Assembly: GCA_000817105.1 (NCBI GenBank)
Contig: JUEP01000012.1
Location: 1-62,718 of the forward strand
Source: a marine actinobacterium MedAcidi-G3
GTDB lineage: Bacteria; Actinomycetota; Acidimicrobiia; Acidimicrobiales; Poriferisodalaceae
Direction: 5' to 3'
Length of the DNA stretch: 62,718 bases
The notes beneath the pieces are model-generated. The model saw only the letters and a program-made list of their open reading frames with translations, ran no database searches and had not been told where the DNA came from. This document shows positions 44,201 to 52,538 of the stretch, in pieces (position 1 is the first letter of the stretch; the number at the start of each line of letters is the position of its first letter). Position numbers and translations under genes: made by a program.

Positions 44201-44709
44201 GGAGTACCCGGCGAGAATTAAACAAAGTAATTACTGCCGTTGATGCCGAAATAGTGGACGTGTTCGAGGCCGCATTTAAGGATGTAGCAGGTAATTTCCA
44301 GCAAATATTTTCAACGCTCTTTCCTGGCGGAGAAGGGAAGCTAGCTCTTTCTGACCCTGAACGAATGCTTGAAACTGGAATTGAACTCGAAGCTAAGCCG
44401 TCCGGAAAAAACGTTCGAAAATTGTCGCTGCTTTCTGGTGGCGAACGTTCGTTAACTGCTTTGGCGTTTCTTTTCGCCATCTTTCGCAGTCGTCCTTCCC
44501 CGTTTTATGTCATGGACGAGGTAGAAGCAGCTCTTGACGATATCAACCTGCACAGATTTCTCGAGTTAGTCTCGGAATTCCGGCAAGAGGCGCAACTGTT
44601 AATCGTTAGTCACCAGAAGCGCACCATGGAAGCAGCTGATGTCTTGTACGGAGTATCTATGGCACCCGGAGGCTCGTCGCGAGTGCTAAGCGAAAAGGTT
44701 GCTTCATAG
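41251..44709 (+). CDS. smc: Chromosome segregation ATPase SMC
   Basis: Condensin-type SMC protein of 1152 aa. Walker A GPNGSGKSN is at residues 31-39. Two long coiled coils (about 170-490 and 660-1000) flank a hinge domain (about 505-640, with IDGVLGVLGELIEIEPGWE and VEVALGAVLASVVV). The C-terminal head has the signature LSGGERSLTALAFLFAIF and Walker B FYVMDEVEAALDDIN. GTG 41251 is chosen because it gives the family start FLKSLTMKGFKSFAD; an upstream in-frame ATG at 41200 adds unrelated residues. ScpA and ScpB genes are not in the window. Confidence 0.95.
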   Translation: MFLKSLTMKGFKSFADSTVLEFEPGVTVVVGPNGSGKSNVVDAVAWVLGAQGPSTVRSGKMEDVVFAGTPDRPALGRAEVSLVIDNSSGSLPIEFTEVTVTRTLYRSGDSEYSLNGVACRLLDIQELLSDAGVGRQQHVIVAQGQIDQVLNSRPEDRRTIVEEAAGILKYRRRKERAERRLAATEANTTRLQDLQREVRRQLRPLEKQADAAKRHGAVAEELRSIRLYLTGREIDSLETAQATAKEDARERNAEQVNLRGEIGRLDIEISASETQLTTAGDHGMDLLPRVESLRERCRGLIALVDERSRTTEADRGSLLATDVALTLEAEASRLSEELLDLVNREETIKRQLLELTEVETELTKEAESLAIDTPLIGFDAAKRAAEVKGELGPLKRGLERLTIEHDRLAKRATELTSEMAVAGQHLDQLQGSLTSASSVEAGLVHEVDQAQKETDNSAEILADVTQEQQSATKDEQKWSARIEALELAVATVRESSGFEQVQEIDGVLGVLGELIEIEPGWETAVEVALGAVLASVVVADLKTARAALERLDATESSGSVVAAKSFSVPSQTPQSGDLLRQHVTSKTDQLKPLLDALLADAVCVKGSWEEAVDFAERNPKLLVVTANGDCCGPDGWSIGLGTNTSTLSALEDARQEVQVAEARREAAEIERELAATRLADTQARLLQAISKLEANDDLLTRSADGVDTAQRQRRDLDSERKILEARITELSQALRRDRPRVVELEERLVELEEAETLERSAATDAHTRRRDLEGRIRAAAQSRAELETNVKGLEEQRKRNENRRGEIGEQLQANEEGADDKTNRLRRVEETSAVLASMRVLLAQRLGVLEQEVEMLRERRSELSAEVKMIADRLEVLRQERTSLETRVADLQEVLASNEIAETERRFKVDNLREMLRNELNADSNEALAAPEPQLSDSVTPAARVRELENDLRRMGPINPLALQEYEALKERHDFVAEQLDDVRSTRRELNKVITAVDAEIVDVFEAAFKDVAGNFQQIFSTLFPGGEGKLALSDPERMLETGIELEAKPSGKNVRKLSLLSGGERSLTALAFLFAIFRSRPSPFYVMDEVEAALDDINLHRFLELVSEFRQEAQLLIVSHQKRTMEAADVLYGVSMAPGGSSRVLSEKVAS

Positions 44710-44756
44710 CGCCGAATTGAACGAACACCAGAATTGTTTTGTAGTTTTCCTTCACC

Positions 44757-45875
44757 ATGAATACGTCCTTACTAATAGTTGTCTTTCTAGTGGTGATGCT
44801 GTCATTAGCTGTTTTGCCATGGATTCATCGTGCATGGACAACACGTAAAACTTCTGAGAATGATGTCGAGGTCGGACTTGAAATAGAAGAAGAGCCTATT
44901 TCGACCGATATCGGCGAAAAAACCCACCTGCCCAGCCCGGAAACCATGCAAGCGCCCGAGGAAGTAGCACCGGCTGCCTCAGTGCGAGAGAAGCTGTCAA
45001 AAGCGCGGACGGCTATCTCAGGCCGTTTAAAGGGCATAAAGGGTGGCTCTATCAGTCCTTCAATGTGGGAAGAACTTGAAGAGTTGCTGATATCGGCTGA
45101 CGTTGGCGTGGAAACGACCCTTGATGTGGTTAACAGACTTCGGGAGACCGCTCGAGTTGAGAAACTAGAAACGGGAACTGAATTGCTTGACGCGCTGAAG
45201 AGGCATATGAAAGAAGACCTTTCCTGCGAGAGAGAATTATCACTAACAGCATCAGAGGGATCAGTGCCCGTGTGGTTGTTTGTCGGGGTTAATGGCGTAG
45301 GCAAGACCACATCTATTGGCAAAGTTGCACGAAGATTGACTGACGAGGGTTCAGGTGTTCTCCTGGCAGCAGGCGACACATTTCGAGCTGCGGCAGCTGA
45401 ACAACTTGAAAAATGGGCTCTGCTTTGCGACGCAGATTTTGTACGCGGGAGCGAAGGCGCTGACCCAAGTTCGGTCATTTTTGACGCAGTCGAGGCTGCC
45501 AAAGCGCGCAAGGTCGATGTTGTTCTTGGGGACACGGCCGGTCGGCTTCACAACAAAGTGAATCTGATGCAAGAACTTACGAAAGTTCGAAGGGTGGCAG
45601 ATCGCGAACCTGGCCAAGTTTGTGAAGTCCTGCTAGTGATCGACGCAACTACTGGTCAAAACGGCCTGAGCCAGGCTCAAGAATTTACAGAGGCTGCAGG
45701 TGTAACTGGAATTGTGCTCACAAAACTCGACGGATCAGCTAAGGGTGGCATTGTCTTTGCCATTGAGAAAGAGCTCGGCTTGCCGGTCAAGCTGATCGGC
45801 CTAGGAGAAGGAGACGGCGACCTAGTCGACTTTGATCCCGAGCAATTTGTAGAAGCAATATTTGGTGATGATTAG
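44757..45875 (+). CDS. ftsY: Signal recognition particle receptor FtsY
   Basis: SRP receptor GTPase, 372 aa. Unlike E. coli FtsY it begins with a clear transmembrane helix (LLIVVFLVVMLSLAVLPWI), then an acidic A-domain-like linker to about residue 75, and the NG domain. GTPase motifs are FVGVNGVGKTTSIGK (G1), GDTFRAAAAEQLEKW, GDTAGRLHN (G3) and TKLDGSAKGG (G4 region). The order smc-ftsY-ffh is standard for Actinobacteria. ATG start at 44757, 47 bp after smc. Confidence 0.95.
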   Translation: MNTSLLIVVFLVVMLSLAVLPWIHRAWTTRKTSENDVEVGLEIEEEPISTDIGEKTHLPSPETMQAPEEVAPAASVREKLSKARTAISGRLKGIKGGSISPSMWEELEELLISADVGVETTLDVVNRLRETARVEKLETGTELLDALKRHMKEDLSCERELSLTASEGSVPVWLFVGVNGVGKTTSIGKVARRLTDEGSGVLLAAGDTFRAAAAEQLEKWALLCDADFVRGSEGADPSSVIFDAVEAAKARKVDVVLGDTAGRLHNKVNLMQELTKVRRVADREPGQVCEVLLVIDATTGQNGLSQAQEFTEAAGVTGIVLTKLDGSAKGGIVFAIEKELGLPVKLIGLGEGDGDLVDFDPEQFVEAIFGDD

Positions 45876-45923
45876 AAACTCCCATCAGACCAACAAAACA
45901 GGTCGGGTAACCTAAGCAACTCT

Positions 45924-47363
45924 ATGTTTGAATCACTAACAGATCGCTTCGACGGAATCCTCGGCCGGCTTAAAGGTAAAGGCCGACTTAGCAATGAAGA
46001 CGTTGCTGAAGCCATGCGTGAAATTCGTTTGGCTTTGCTAGAGGCTGACGTGCACTTCAATGTTGTAAAAGAGTTTGTCGAGCGTACTCAGAAGCGTTGC
46101 CTTGATGCTGAAGTCAAACAAAGCCTGACTCCTGGCCAACAGGTTGTGAAGATCGTAAACGAAGAACTAACCGCAATATTGGGTGGCGAGTCATTCCAGC
46201 TTTCTTATTCACAAAAGCCACCGACTGTTGTTCTGATGGCGGGGCTGCAAGGTTCAGGAAAGACCACCTCATCAGCGAAGTTAGCTCGATGGCTAAAATC
46301 TCAGGGCCGAAATCCCCTGCTTGTCGGAGCGGACCTGCAACGCCCGGCAGCTGTGGAACAGTTGCAAACGTTGGCAAACCAAATCGATGTGCCTGTTTTT
46401 AGCTCCCCTACAGACCCTGTAGACACCGCGACAAAAGCTCTGCAAGAAGCCCGGTTAACTGGGCGCGACGTTCTGATCGTCGATACAGCGGGTCGTTTAA
46501 CAGTAGATAGCGCCCTAATGGATGAGATCGCACAGATTTCTGATGCGGTTGAACCTGATCACACTTTCCTAGTCGTAGACGCGATGACCGGGCAAGACGC
46601 CGTCAACACGGCCGAAGCGTTTCACGCCACGCTCGAATTAGATGGGATCATTCTCACAAAGCTCGATGGCGATGCGCGTGGCGGAGCCGCTCTATCGGTT
46701 AAGCAAGTAGTTGGCAGGCCTATAGCTTTTGCTTCAACTGGTGAAAGACTCGAAGACTTTGACCAATTCCACCCTGACCGAATGGCTGAACGCATCCTTG
46801 GTATGGGCGACGTTCTAACGCTGATCGAAAAAGCCGAAGAAGTATTTGAACAAGAAGCAGCGGAAGAAGCAGCCCAAAGGCTTATAGAAGGAACCTTTAC
46901 CCTCGATGATTTCGTTGATCAACTGCGTCAAGTTCGTCAGATGGGAAATCTCTCAAGCATTATGTCGATGATGCCTGGGGTTCCTAAAGAAATGAAAGAC
47001 GCAAACATTGATGAACGGGAGATCGACCGGGTAGAAGCAATTGTTCTCTCTATGACTCCAGATGAGCGAAATAATCCAGATACTGTCGACGGCTCTCGCA
47101 GGGCAAGAATAGCGCTTGGTAGCGGTACGACCCCCGCTCAAGTAAGCAACTTGCTTAAGCAGTTCAAAGAGATGCGCAAAGTGATGAAAGGTATGGCTGG
47201 TCTGGGTTCAAAGACTAAAGCGCGTAAATCGAAAGGCAAAAAAACCAAGAAAGGCAAAAAAGGCCCTTCAAAAAGCGGAAATCGGAGAGTGCAACCAAAA
47301 GCCGAACCCGATTTCCCGAAGCTTGACATAGGTGATTTGGACCTAACTTTGCCAGGTCAATGA
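45924..47363 (+). CDS. ffh: Signal recognition particle protein Ffh
   Basis: SRP54 homologue, 479 aa, that binds signal peptides at the ribosome. The N-domain is residues 1-90; the GTPase has GLQGSGKTT (107-115), VDTAGRL and TKLDGDARGG. The methionine-rich M-domain (about 300-430) includes MGNLSSIMSMMPGVP and the RNA-binding RRARIALGSGTTPAQVSNLLKQF. A Lys-rich tail with AAAAAAA runs follows. It pairs with FtsY. The SRP RNA gene is not in the window. Confidence 0.95.
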   Translation: MFESLTDRFDGILGRLKGKGRLSNEDVAEAMREIRLALLEADVHFNVVKEFVERTQKRCLDAEVKQSLTPGQQVVKIVNEELTAILGGESFQLSYSQKPPTVVLMAGLQGSGKTTSSAKLARWLKSQGRNPLLVGADLQRPAAVEQLQTLANQIDVPVFSSPTDPVDTATKALQEARLTGRDVLIVDTAGRLTVDSALMDEIAQISDAVEPDHTFLVVDAMTGQDAVNTAEAFHATLELDGIILTKLDGDARGGAALSVKQVVGRPIAFASTGERLEDFDQFHPDRMAERILGMGDVLTLIEKAEEVFEQEAAEEAAQRLIEGTFTLDDFVDQLRQVRQMGNLSSIMSMMPGVPKEMKDANIDEREIDRVEAIVLSMTPDERNNPDTVDGSRRARIALGSGTTPAQVSNLLKQFKEMRKVMKGMAGLGSKTKARKSKGKKTKKGKKGPSKSGNRRVQPKAEPDFPKLDIGDLDLTLPGQ

Positions 47364-47524
47364 AATGTCCTCGGCTCTGAGCGTGTAGGTTCGGTCTCTA
47401 GACAGGTAGGCTTTCCTACTGGCTTAGAATAATGCCTTTTCTTGCCGCTCCACCGACCTTCGGGCCGGCGACGCCGAGTGGTGAACAAGTTCGACAAGAT
47501 GACCCCGGAGAGACCTGAATAACT

Positions 47525-48007
47525 ATGGCCGTAAGACTGCGCCTGATGCGCATGGGCAAAAAAAAGCAACCGACTTATCGAGTTGTGGCAGCTGATAGTA
47601 GATCGCCACGAAACGGACGCTTTATCGAAATTATTGGCACCTATCAGCCCCGGTTGGAACCATCTGTGGTCAAGATCGACAATGAACGCGCTGTTCATTG
47701 GCTCCAACACGGCGCACAGCCGAGTGAAACTGTCGAAAAGCTCCTGAAGATTTCGGGTGCTTGGGCAGACTTTAAGGGTGAGCAATTTTCACCGACCGCG
47801 CCACCTGCACCGAAGAAGAAGGGTGCGTCTAAGAATTCAGAACCTACCGATTCTGCTGACGGTTCTGATGAAGTCGATGAAGCCAAGACTGAAGAAACTG
47901 ATGGCGAGGAAAATTCGCAAGACGAGATCGCTGTCGTTGAAGATGAGCAACCTGCAGAAGCCGAAGATGAATCAACATCTGACGGCGATGATGAGGAGCA
48001 GTCGTGA
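47525..48007 (+). CDS. rpsP: Ribosomal protein bS16 with acidic tail
   Basis: Small-subunit protein. The S16 core is residues 1-85: [40 protein letters not shown] and [19 protein letters not shown]. It is followed by a 70-residue low-complexity Asp/Glu-rich tail, so the protein has 160 aa compared with about 85 in E. coli. Such tails occur in Actinobacteria. The 161-bp gap before it (47364-47524) probably holds its promoter (TAGAAT at 47425-47430 is a weak candidate). The stop overlaps khpA (GTGA). Confidence 0.93.
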   Translation: MAVRLRLMRMGKKKQPTYRVVAADSRSPRNGRFIEIIGTYQPRLEPSVVKIDNERAVHWLQHGAQPSETVEKLLKISGAWADFKGEQFSPTAPPAPKKKGASKNSEPTDSADGSDEVDEAKTEETDGEENSQDEIAVVEDEQPAEAEDESTSDGDDEEQS

Positions 48008-48258
48008 GTGAACAAGAAGGAACTACTGCTGAAGAAGTGCTTCTCTATCTGATCGCCCAATTGGTCGAACACCCTGACCAGGTTGAGCTAGAGATCGAAG
48101 AGAGCGACACGAAAATTAGTCTCATGGCCAAAGTTAGTTCTGAAGATATTGGCCGAGTCATCGGAAAACGTGGTCGTGTAGCTAACTCAATTCGTACTCT
48201 AGTTCGGGCAGCAGCGGTCAAAGATGGCGTTGACGTTGAGGTCGACTTCAGCGACTGA
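48004..48258 (+). CDS. khpA: KH-domain RNA-binding protein KhpA
   Basis: 84-aa single KH domain protein with the GxxG loop in [20 protein letters not shown]. It sits between rpsP and rimM, the standard place of the YlqC/KhpA gene in Gram-positive bacteria. KhpA binds RNA, often with KhpB, and influences cell division in other species. The GTG start overlaps the rpsP stop by 4 nt, so the two are coupled. Confidence 0.92.
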   Translation: MSEQEGTTAEEVLLYLIAQLVEHPDQVELEIEESDTKISLMAKVSSEDIGRVIGKRGRVANSIRTLVRAAAVKDGVDVEVDFSD

Positions 48259-48289
48259 GGCTGGATTCGGTTAGCTAACGAACTAATCA

Positions 48290-48766
48290 ATGTCAAAGGC
48301 CGAACAGTTACTTGAGATAGGAAACATTGGCCGGGCTCACGGAACGTCCGGCGAGGTAGTTGTCCGACTTATTACTAATCGTCTTGAAAGACTTGATCCA
48401 GGAAGCAGATTAGCTACCTCCTTGGGGGAACTGGTGGTTCAAGCCAGTCGCCCGCATCAAGACCGCTGGTTGGTGCGGTTTGAAGGTGTTACCAACAGGA
48501 GCGAGGCCGAGAAATTGCGCGGGTTAGTTCTGAGCGCATCCCCTCTGGAAGAACCTGATGTTTTGTGGGTTCACGAACTTATAGGGTCGACTGTTCGAGA
48601 ACCCGATGGGACTGTTCGTGGAACAGTGGAGGCAGTTGTTGCAAACCCGGCTTCTGACCTTCTTGAACTTGACACCGGCCATCTGGTACCGCTTACTTTC
48701 GTGACTAAATTTCAGGCGCAAGTAGTTACGGTGGATGTCCCTGTCGGGCTGTTTGATTTGGGTTGA
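48290..48766 (+). CDS. rimM: Ribosome maturation factor RimM
   Basis: 158-aa 30S assembly factor. The N-terminal RimM domain has IGNIGRAHGTSGEVVVRLITN and GVTNRSEAEKLRGLVLSAS. The C-terminal PRC-barrel domain has LWVHELIGSTVREPDGTVRGTVEAVVANPASDLLEL. It binds ribosomal protein S19 and helps head maturation. It stands between khpA and trmD as usual, and trmD starts 4 bp after its stop. Confidence 0.93.
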   Translation: MSKAEQLLEIGNIGRAHGTSGEVVVRLITNRLERLDPGSRLATSLGELVVQASRPHQDRWLVRFEGVTNRSEAEKLRGLVLSASPLEEPDVLWVHELIGSTVREPDGTVRGTVEAVVANPASDLLELDTGHLVPLTFVTKFQAQVVTVDVPVGLFDLG

Positions 48767-48770
48767 TGAG

Positions 48771-49514
48771 ATGCGCATAGATGTTTTTACGATCTTTCCC
48801 GAGATGGTTGGTCAAATGGCGACGCTTAGTGTCTTGGGGAGAGGTCAAGAAAATGGTCTACTTGATCTGCGCGTTCATGATTTAAGAATGGCAGCGACAG
48901 ACGTCCACAAGACGGTTGATGACAGACCGTTTGGGGGAGGAGCTGGAATGGTATTGAAACCTGAACCGGTTTTTGACGCTGTGGAATCAAGTGAGTCTCC
49001 TAAACCCCTGATCTTGCTTGACCCAGGAGGTGAAAGGTTCGACCAGAAAAAAGCTGATGAGCTAGCGGAATTAGATGGATTTTCGCTGTTATGCGGACGG
49101 TACGAAGGGGTCGATGAACGAATCAGAAATACCCTTGTTGATGAGCAACTTTCGATAGGTGACTTCATTCTTGCTGGAGGTGAATTCGCAGCGATGGTAG
49201 TTATTGAAACGGTTGCCAGGCTTGTCCCTGGAGTTCTTGGGAATAGGTCGTCAAGCATCGAAGAGAGTTTCGATGATGATTTGCTTGAATATCCGCAATG
49301 GACCCGGCCTTCTGAATTTCGTGGCTCCAAAGTTCCTGAAATCCTGGTGAGTGGTGATCACGCTCGTGTCGAGAAATGGAGACTAGCTATGGCGATAGTG
49401 CGAACCTCTGAGCTTCGACCCGACCTTCTCGAACTTCGTGGGGTGTCGAAAGAAGAGATAGCGGTGTTGGAGGAGTTCGATATAAGCATCGACGAGCGCT
49501 TCGTTTCGGAGTAA
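48771..49514 (+). CDS. trmD: tRNA (guanine37-N1)-methyltransferase
   Basis: SPOUT-class methyltransferase of 247 aa that makes m1G37 in tRNAs and prevents frameshifting. MRIDVFTIFPEMV begins the protein; the trefoil-knot SAM site is LLCGRYEGVDERI and SIGDFILAGGEFAAM, and the G36-G37 recognition region includes DDLLEYPQWTRPSEFRG. The start is ATG 48771, 4 bp after the rimM stop; an in-frame upstream ATG inside rimM is not family-like. Followed by rplS. Confidence 0.95.
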   Translation: MRIDVFTIFPEMVGQMATLSVLGRGQENGLLDLRVHDLRMAATDVHKTVDDRPFGGGAGMVLKPEPVFDAVESSESPKPLILLDPGGERFDQKKADELAELDGFSLLCGRYEGVDERIRNTLVDEQLSIGDFILAGGEFAAMVVIETVARLVPGVLGNRSSSIEESFDDDLLEYPQWTRPSEFRGSKVPEILVSGDHARVEKWRLAMAIVRTSELRPDLLELRGVSKEEIAVLEEFDISIDERFVSE

Positions 49515-49636
49515 CGGGCCGCTAGCATAAGAATCCGTTCTCATTGCGATTCTTGAAGTTATCGCTTGAGGGTGATTTGCAGTAATACCCCTTCGTCGTT
49601 CCTGATACGGAACCCCACACTAGGAGCAAGTGCGCT

Positions 49637-49981
49637 ATGCACAGCACCGATCTGGTTGATCAAGCTCAGCTAAGAAATGACCATCCTGAATTTAGTCCGG
49701 GCGACACGGTCAAAGTTCATGTCCGAGTAGTCGAAGGTAACCGAGAAAGAACGCAGCTTTTTGAGGGCTATGTGATAGCTCGCAGAGGCTCTGGGATTAG
49801 AGAATCTTTTACTGTTCGTAAACTCAGCTTCGGCGTGGGAGTTGAAAGAACCTTCCCTTTGCATGCGCCTACGCTGGCCAAAATAGAGCGCGTCGCAGTT
49901 GGTGATGTTCGCCGGTCGAAGTTGTATTACCTGCGCGATAGGGTCGGTAAAGCGGCCAGGGTCAAGGAAAAGCGTTATTAA
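49637..49981 (+). CDS. rplS: Ribosomal protein bL19
   Basis: 114-aa large-subunit protein at the subunit interface. [33 protein letters not shown]-like core, [22 protein letters not shown] and [17 protein letters not shown] are diagnostic. AGGAG lies upstream of ATG 49637. The 122-bp gap after trmD likely holds a leader or promoter (TAATAC is a weak -10 candidate). It closes the rpsP-khpA-rimM-trmD-rplS cluster. Confidence 0.95.
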   Translation: MHSTDLVDQAQLRNDHPEFSPGDTVKVHVRVVEGNRERTQLFEGYVIARRGSGIRESFTVRKLSFGVGVERTFPLHAPTLAKIERVAVGDVRRSKLYYLRDRVGKAARVKEKRY

Positions 49982-50005
49982 GCTGTCGGAGTTTGTTTTT
50001 GGGCG

Positions 50006-50215
50006 TTAGCGGCGGGGCATTCGTTTATGGCGTGACTGCCAGCAGCCGTAATGCCAGTGACGTCTAAGGTCTGGTGCATCTAATGGTACTGCGACCATAT
50101 GGCCTAAACCGGGCGGAATTTCCCTGTTGCAACCTGGGCACAGGTAAACCTTGGTTGCCTGGTAAGGCTGTATCCGGCGGACTTCGTAGCCATCTTGAGG
50201 CTGTAAATCAAACAA
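50006..50215 (-). CDS. Small actinobacterial Cys/His protein (CPGC...HWHYGCW)
   Basis: Minus-strand gene whose C-terminal 60 residues are clearly protein-like: VRRIQPYQATKVYLCPGCNREIPPG, then GHMVAVPLDAPDLRRHWHYGCW. CPGC with HWHYGCW can form one zinc site. Proteins of this type are widespread in Actinobacteria, sometimes mislabelled ATP/GTP-binding. The start is uncertain: the frame is open to ATG 50395, but those extra 60 residues look non-coding. TTG 50215 with AGGA upstream is taken here, giving 69 aa. Function unknown. Confidence 0.65.
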   Translation of the reverse strand: MFDLQPQDGYEVRRIQPYQATKVYLCPGCNREIPPGLGHMVAVPLDAPDLRRHWHYGCWQSRHKRMPRR

Positions 50216-50474
50216 CTGGAGTCCTATCCCCAGAAAGCCCAAATAACAAGACCTATAGCAATCAGCGTTGCGCTGACTACTAATAAATAGTCCAGGGGTG
50301 TAACTGTGTGTTTCCGATAAGGGTTGTAACCCATAGTCGCAGTATGCACCTATAAGTCTGCGAATTTGGTCAAATGACCTGCAACCTCCGGTCAAAGTTT
50401 GTTGACAAAGAAGGACTTGCCAACCGGCGTTGGTCTATGTGAAGAGATGAACTGCTGAACCCGGTCTGTGTCGG

Positions 50475-50480
50475 TACCGT
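50475..50480 (+). promoter_or_regulatory. Putative -10 element at xerC, possible leaderless start
   Basis: TACCGT in GTCGGTACCGTTT (50470-50482), identical to the 13-mer before coaD. It ends 7 nt before GTG 50488, the distance expected if transcription starts at the start codon. There is no Shine-Dalgarno before this GTG. TTGACA occurs at 50402-50407 but is too far away to be its -35. Confidence 0.4.
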
Positions 50481-50487
50481 TTGTTGT

Positions 50488-51387
50488 GTGCGCCTCGATC
50501 CATGGAATGTTGATGAGTTCCTTCGTTTCTTAGTCGCTGTATCACCGGCAACGCTTAAGGCCTATGAACAGGACTTGAACGAGTTCATTCGCTGGAGTGA
50601 AAAAAGTGGCTCTGCGGCCCCAGAAGTGATTACAAGAAATGATGTTGATGGCTGGATAGCCGATATGCAAAATAATGGGAACGCACAGAAAACAATGGCT
50701 CGACGAATCTCAGCACTTCGCAGATATTTTCAGTGGTTAATGTCGAAAAAGGTCATTGAGAAGGACCCGACAGCAAAGGTGCGGACCCCAAAAGGTCCCC
50801 AGCGTCTTCCTAGGCCGTTACAGCGTTCGGAAATCGATCAGCTATTCGATGAGTCGACACCACAAAATGCTCTTGAGCTTCGTGACCGGTTAGTAGTTGA
50901 ACTCCTATACGGCTCAGGTCTTAGAGTCGCAGAACTGTGTGGCCTTCAAGAAGAGAACTTGAATCTGAAAAATCAGACAATCGAAGTCATCGGCAAGGGT
51001 TCTAAGATCAGGACAATCCCGATTACTGCGTACGCGTGTGACCTCCTTGAGTTATGGATTCCGACGGGCAGTAAGGCATTTGATGATGGATATACACCGA
51101 GTGGTCGAAGTTCCAGCGGGTTGTTGGTTAACAGGAGGGGAAATGAACTCGGGCGGAGTGATGTGAGGCGTATCTTGCACCGTTTGTTGCGCTTAAAAGG
51201 TATGACAGAAAGGTCACCGCATGCTCTTCGTCATACTTATGCCACCCACTTGCTTGACGGAGGAGCTGACTTAAGGGCTGTTCAGGAGTTACTTGGCCAC
51301 GCTGATTTAACGACGACTCAGATTTATACGCATGTGAGTCGAGAACAGCTAAGGGAGATGCACCGCAAACACCACCCCCGGGGCTAG
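50488..51387 (+). CDS. xerC: Tyrosine recombinase XerC/XerD
   Basis: Site-specific recombinase that resolves chromosome dimers at dif, 299 aa. The SAM-like N-terminal core-binding domain covers residues 5-90. The catalytic set is R146 in YGSGLRVAEL, K173 in GKGSKIR, H245 and R248 in SPHALRH, H271 in LLGHADL and nucleophile Y280 in IYTHVS. All are present. It lies between the rplS cluster and rpsB, so it is a housekeeping Xer protein and not part of a mobile element. C versus D cannot be decided from sequence alone. GTG start. Confidence 0.9.
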   Translation: MRLDPWNVDEFLRFLVAVSPATLKAYEQDLNEFIRWSEKSGSAAPEVITRNDVDGWIADMQNNGNAQKTMARRISALRRYFQWLMSKKVIEKDPTAKVRTPKGPQRLPRPLQRSEIDQLFDESTPQNALELRDRLVVELLYGSGLRVAELCGLQEENLNLKNQTIEVIGKGSKIRTIPITAYACDLLELWIPTGSKAFDDGYTPSGRSSSGLLVNRRGNELGRSDVRRILHRLLRLKGMTERSPHALRHTYATHLLDGGADLRAVQELLGHADLTTTQIYTHVSREQLREMHRKHHPRG

Positions 51388-51497
51388 TGCTTAATCTGTG
51401 TCGATCACGACGACCGCTTTGGTTGCTGCCTCGCTAGGCTCTATCTCTGGACTCGACTTGGGTCTGATATCACTCACAGCTGAGACGACCTCACGGT

Positions 51498-51515
51498 CAC
51501 CGTGGCATCACGGTG
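51498..51515 (+). promoter_or_regulatory. Leader hairpin upstream of rpsB
   Basis: CACCGTG (51498-51504), loop GCAT, CACGGTG (51509-51515) form a 7-bp hairpin. CACGGT at 51492-51497 could pair with the same ACCGTG (51499-51504) instead. It lies 40 nt before ATG 51556. As S2 represses its own operon in other bacteria, this may be part of an autoregulatory leader. Confidence 0.35.
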
Positions 51516-51555
51516 TCGATTTCAGTGCAGCAAACTAACCGTGGGGGGAGAAACC

Positions 51556-52500
51556 ATGGCTGCAGTCGTAACCATGTCCGGTTTGCTTAAGGCGGGCGTT
51601 CACTTTGGTCACCAGACTCGACGCTGGAACCCCAAGATGGACCGCTATCTGTGGGGCGAACGCAATGGTATCTACATCATTGATCTTGAACAGACCATCG
51701 GTTTGTTAGACAGTGCCTATACCTATGTTCGCGACACTGTGGCAAAAGGTGGAACGATTCTTTTTGTCGGCACAAAGAAACAAGCTCAAGATCCAATCGA
51801 AACCTATGCAAAAACTTCAGGCATGCCCTACGTAAATCAGAGATGGCTAGGTGGCATGCTCACAAATTTCAAAACTATTCGAGGGCGCGTTGACAAAATG
51901 TTGGAATACGAGCGGATGCAAGCTGCTGGTGACTTCGACAACATGCCAAAGAAAGAAGCGTTGCTTCTCACCCGGGAACTAACAAAACTCCAACGTAATC
52001 TTGACGGGTTACGCAATATGGACAAGTTGCCTCAAGCAGTCTTTGTGCTTGATACGCCTAAAGAACATATAGCTGTTGCTGAAGCGAACAGGCTGAAGCT
52101 TCCGGTTGTGGCGGTAGCGGATTCGAATAGTGACCCTGACCTCATTGATTTTGTAATCCCAGGAAACGATGATGCGATCAGAAGCACGGACCTGCTGACC
52201 CGAGTCATATCGGATGCAGTTCGCGAGGGTCGCTATATAGCTGAAAACAAGGGCGTCGTTGCGAGTGCACCGGGAGAACGCTCTCCGGAACAAGAAGCCC
52301 GAGTTTCAGTTGAACAGGCTGAAGCTGCCCAGAAAGCTCTCGCTGAGTCTGCTGCGCGAGAAGCGCGACTTGCAGCCGAACAGGCAGCTCAAGTGACCCC
52401 GGTCATTGACCCGCCAGCGGAAATGACTTCTGAGGAAGAGGTACCGGTTGCTGAAGAAACAACAACTGAGGTCTCATCCGACGTAGCCGAGGAACAGTAG
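51556..52500 (+). CDS. rpsB: Ribosomal protein uS2 with acidic tail
   Basis: Small-subunit protein S2, 314 aa. [57 protein letters not shown] and [28 protein letters not shown] are family-defining. The last 70 residues are Ala/Glu-rich and low-complexity, as in other Actinobacteria. The start ATG 51556 follows a strong GGGGGGAG; an in-frame start at 51502 would run through the leader hairpin. It heads the rpsB-tsf-pyrH-frr operon. Confidence 0.95.
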   Translation: MAAVVTMSGLLKAGVHFGHQTRRWNPKMDRYLWGERNGIYIIDLEQTIGLLDSAYTYVRDTVAKGGTILFVGTKKQAQDPIETYAKTSGMPYVNQRWLGGMLTNFKTIRGRVDKMLEYERMQAAGDFDNMPKKEALLLTRELTKLQRNLDGLRNMDKLPQAVFVLDTPKEHIAVAEANRLKLPVVAVADSNSDPDLIDFVIPGNDDAIRSTDLLTRVISDAVREGRYIAENKGVVASAPGERSPEQEARVSVEQAEAAQKALAESAAREARLAAEQAAQVTPVIDPPAEMTSEEEVPVAEETTTEVSSDVAEEQ

Positions 52501-52538
52501 TCCCCCTAAAACCAAATTAAAGAGGTGTACAAGAGCTA

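Noticed and set aside
43884-44480. 198-codon antisense frame inside smc
   Set aside because: Low-complexity Ser/Arg composition typical of a shadow opposite a coiled-coil gene.
44825-45535. 236-codon open frame antisense to ftsY
   Set aside because: Ser/Thr-rich shadow of the sense gene; codon pattern mirrors ftsY and no ribosome-binding site or family similarity is seen.
47226-47265. Poly-A runs in the ffh tail as programmed frameshift sites
   Set aside because: They encode an ordinary Lys-rich tail; no alternative downstream frame of useful length or stimulating structure was seen.
50216-50395. Upstream extension of the CPGC...HWHYGCW gene to ATG 50395
   Set aside because: These 60 residues lack the composition of the rest and of similar proteins. 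The start remains uncertain, so a shorter version was annotated.
50396-50487. tRNA or small RNA gene before xerC
   Set aside because: No cloverleaf, T-loop or terminator could be recognised; only promoter-like sequence is seen.
50488-51387. Mobile-element integrase instead of XerC
   Set aside because: It lies in a conserved housekeeping cluster, has no tRNA or att repeats nearby, and its length and motifs fit Xer recombinases.
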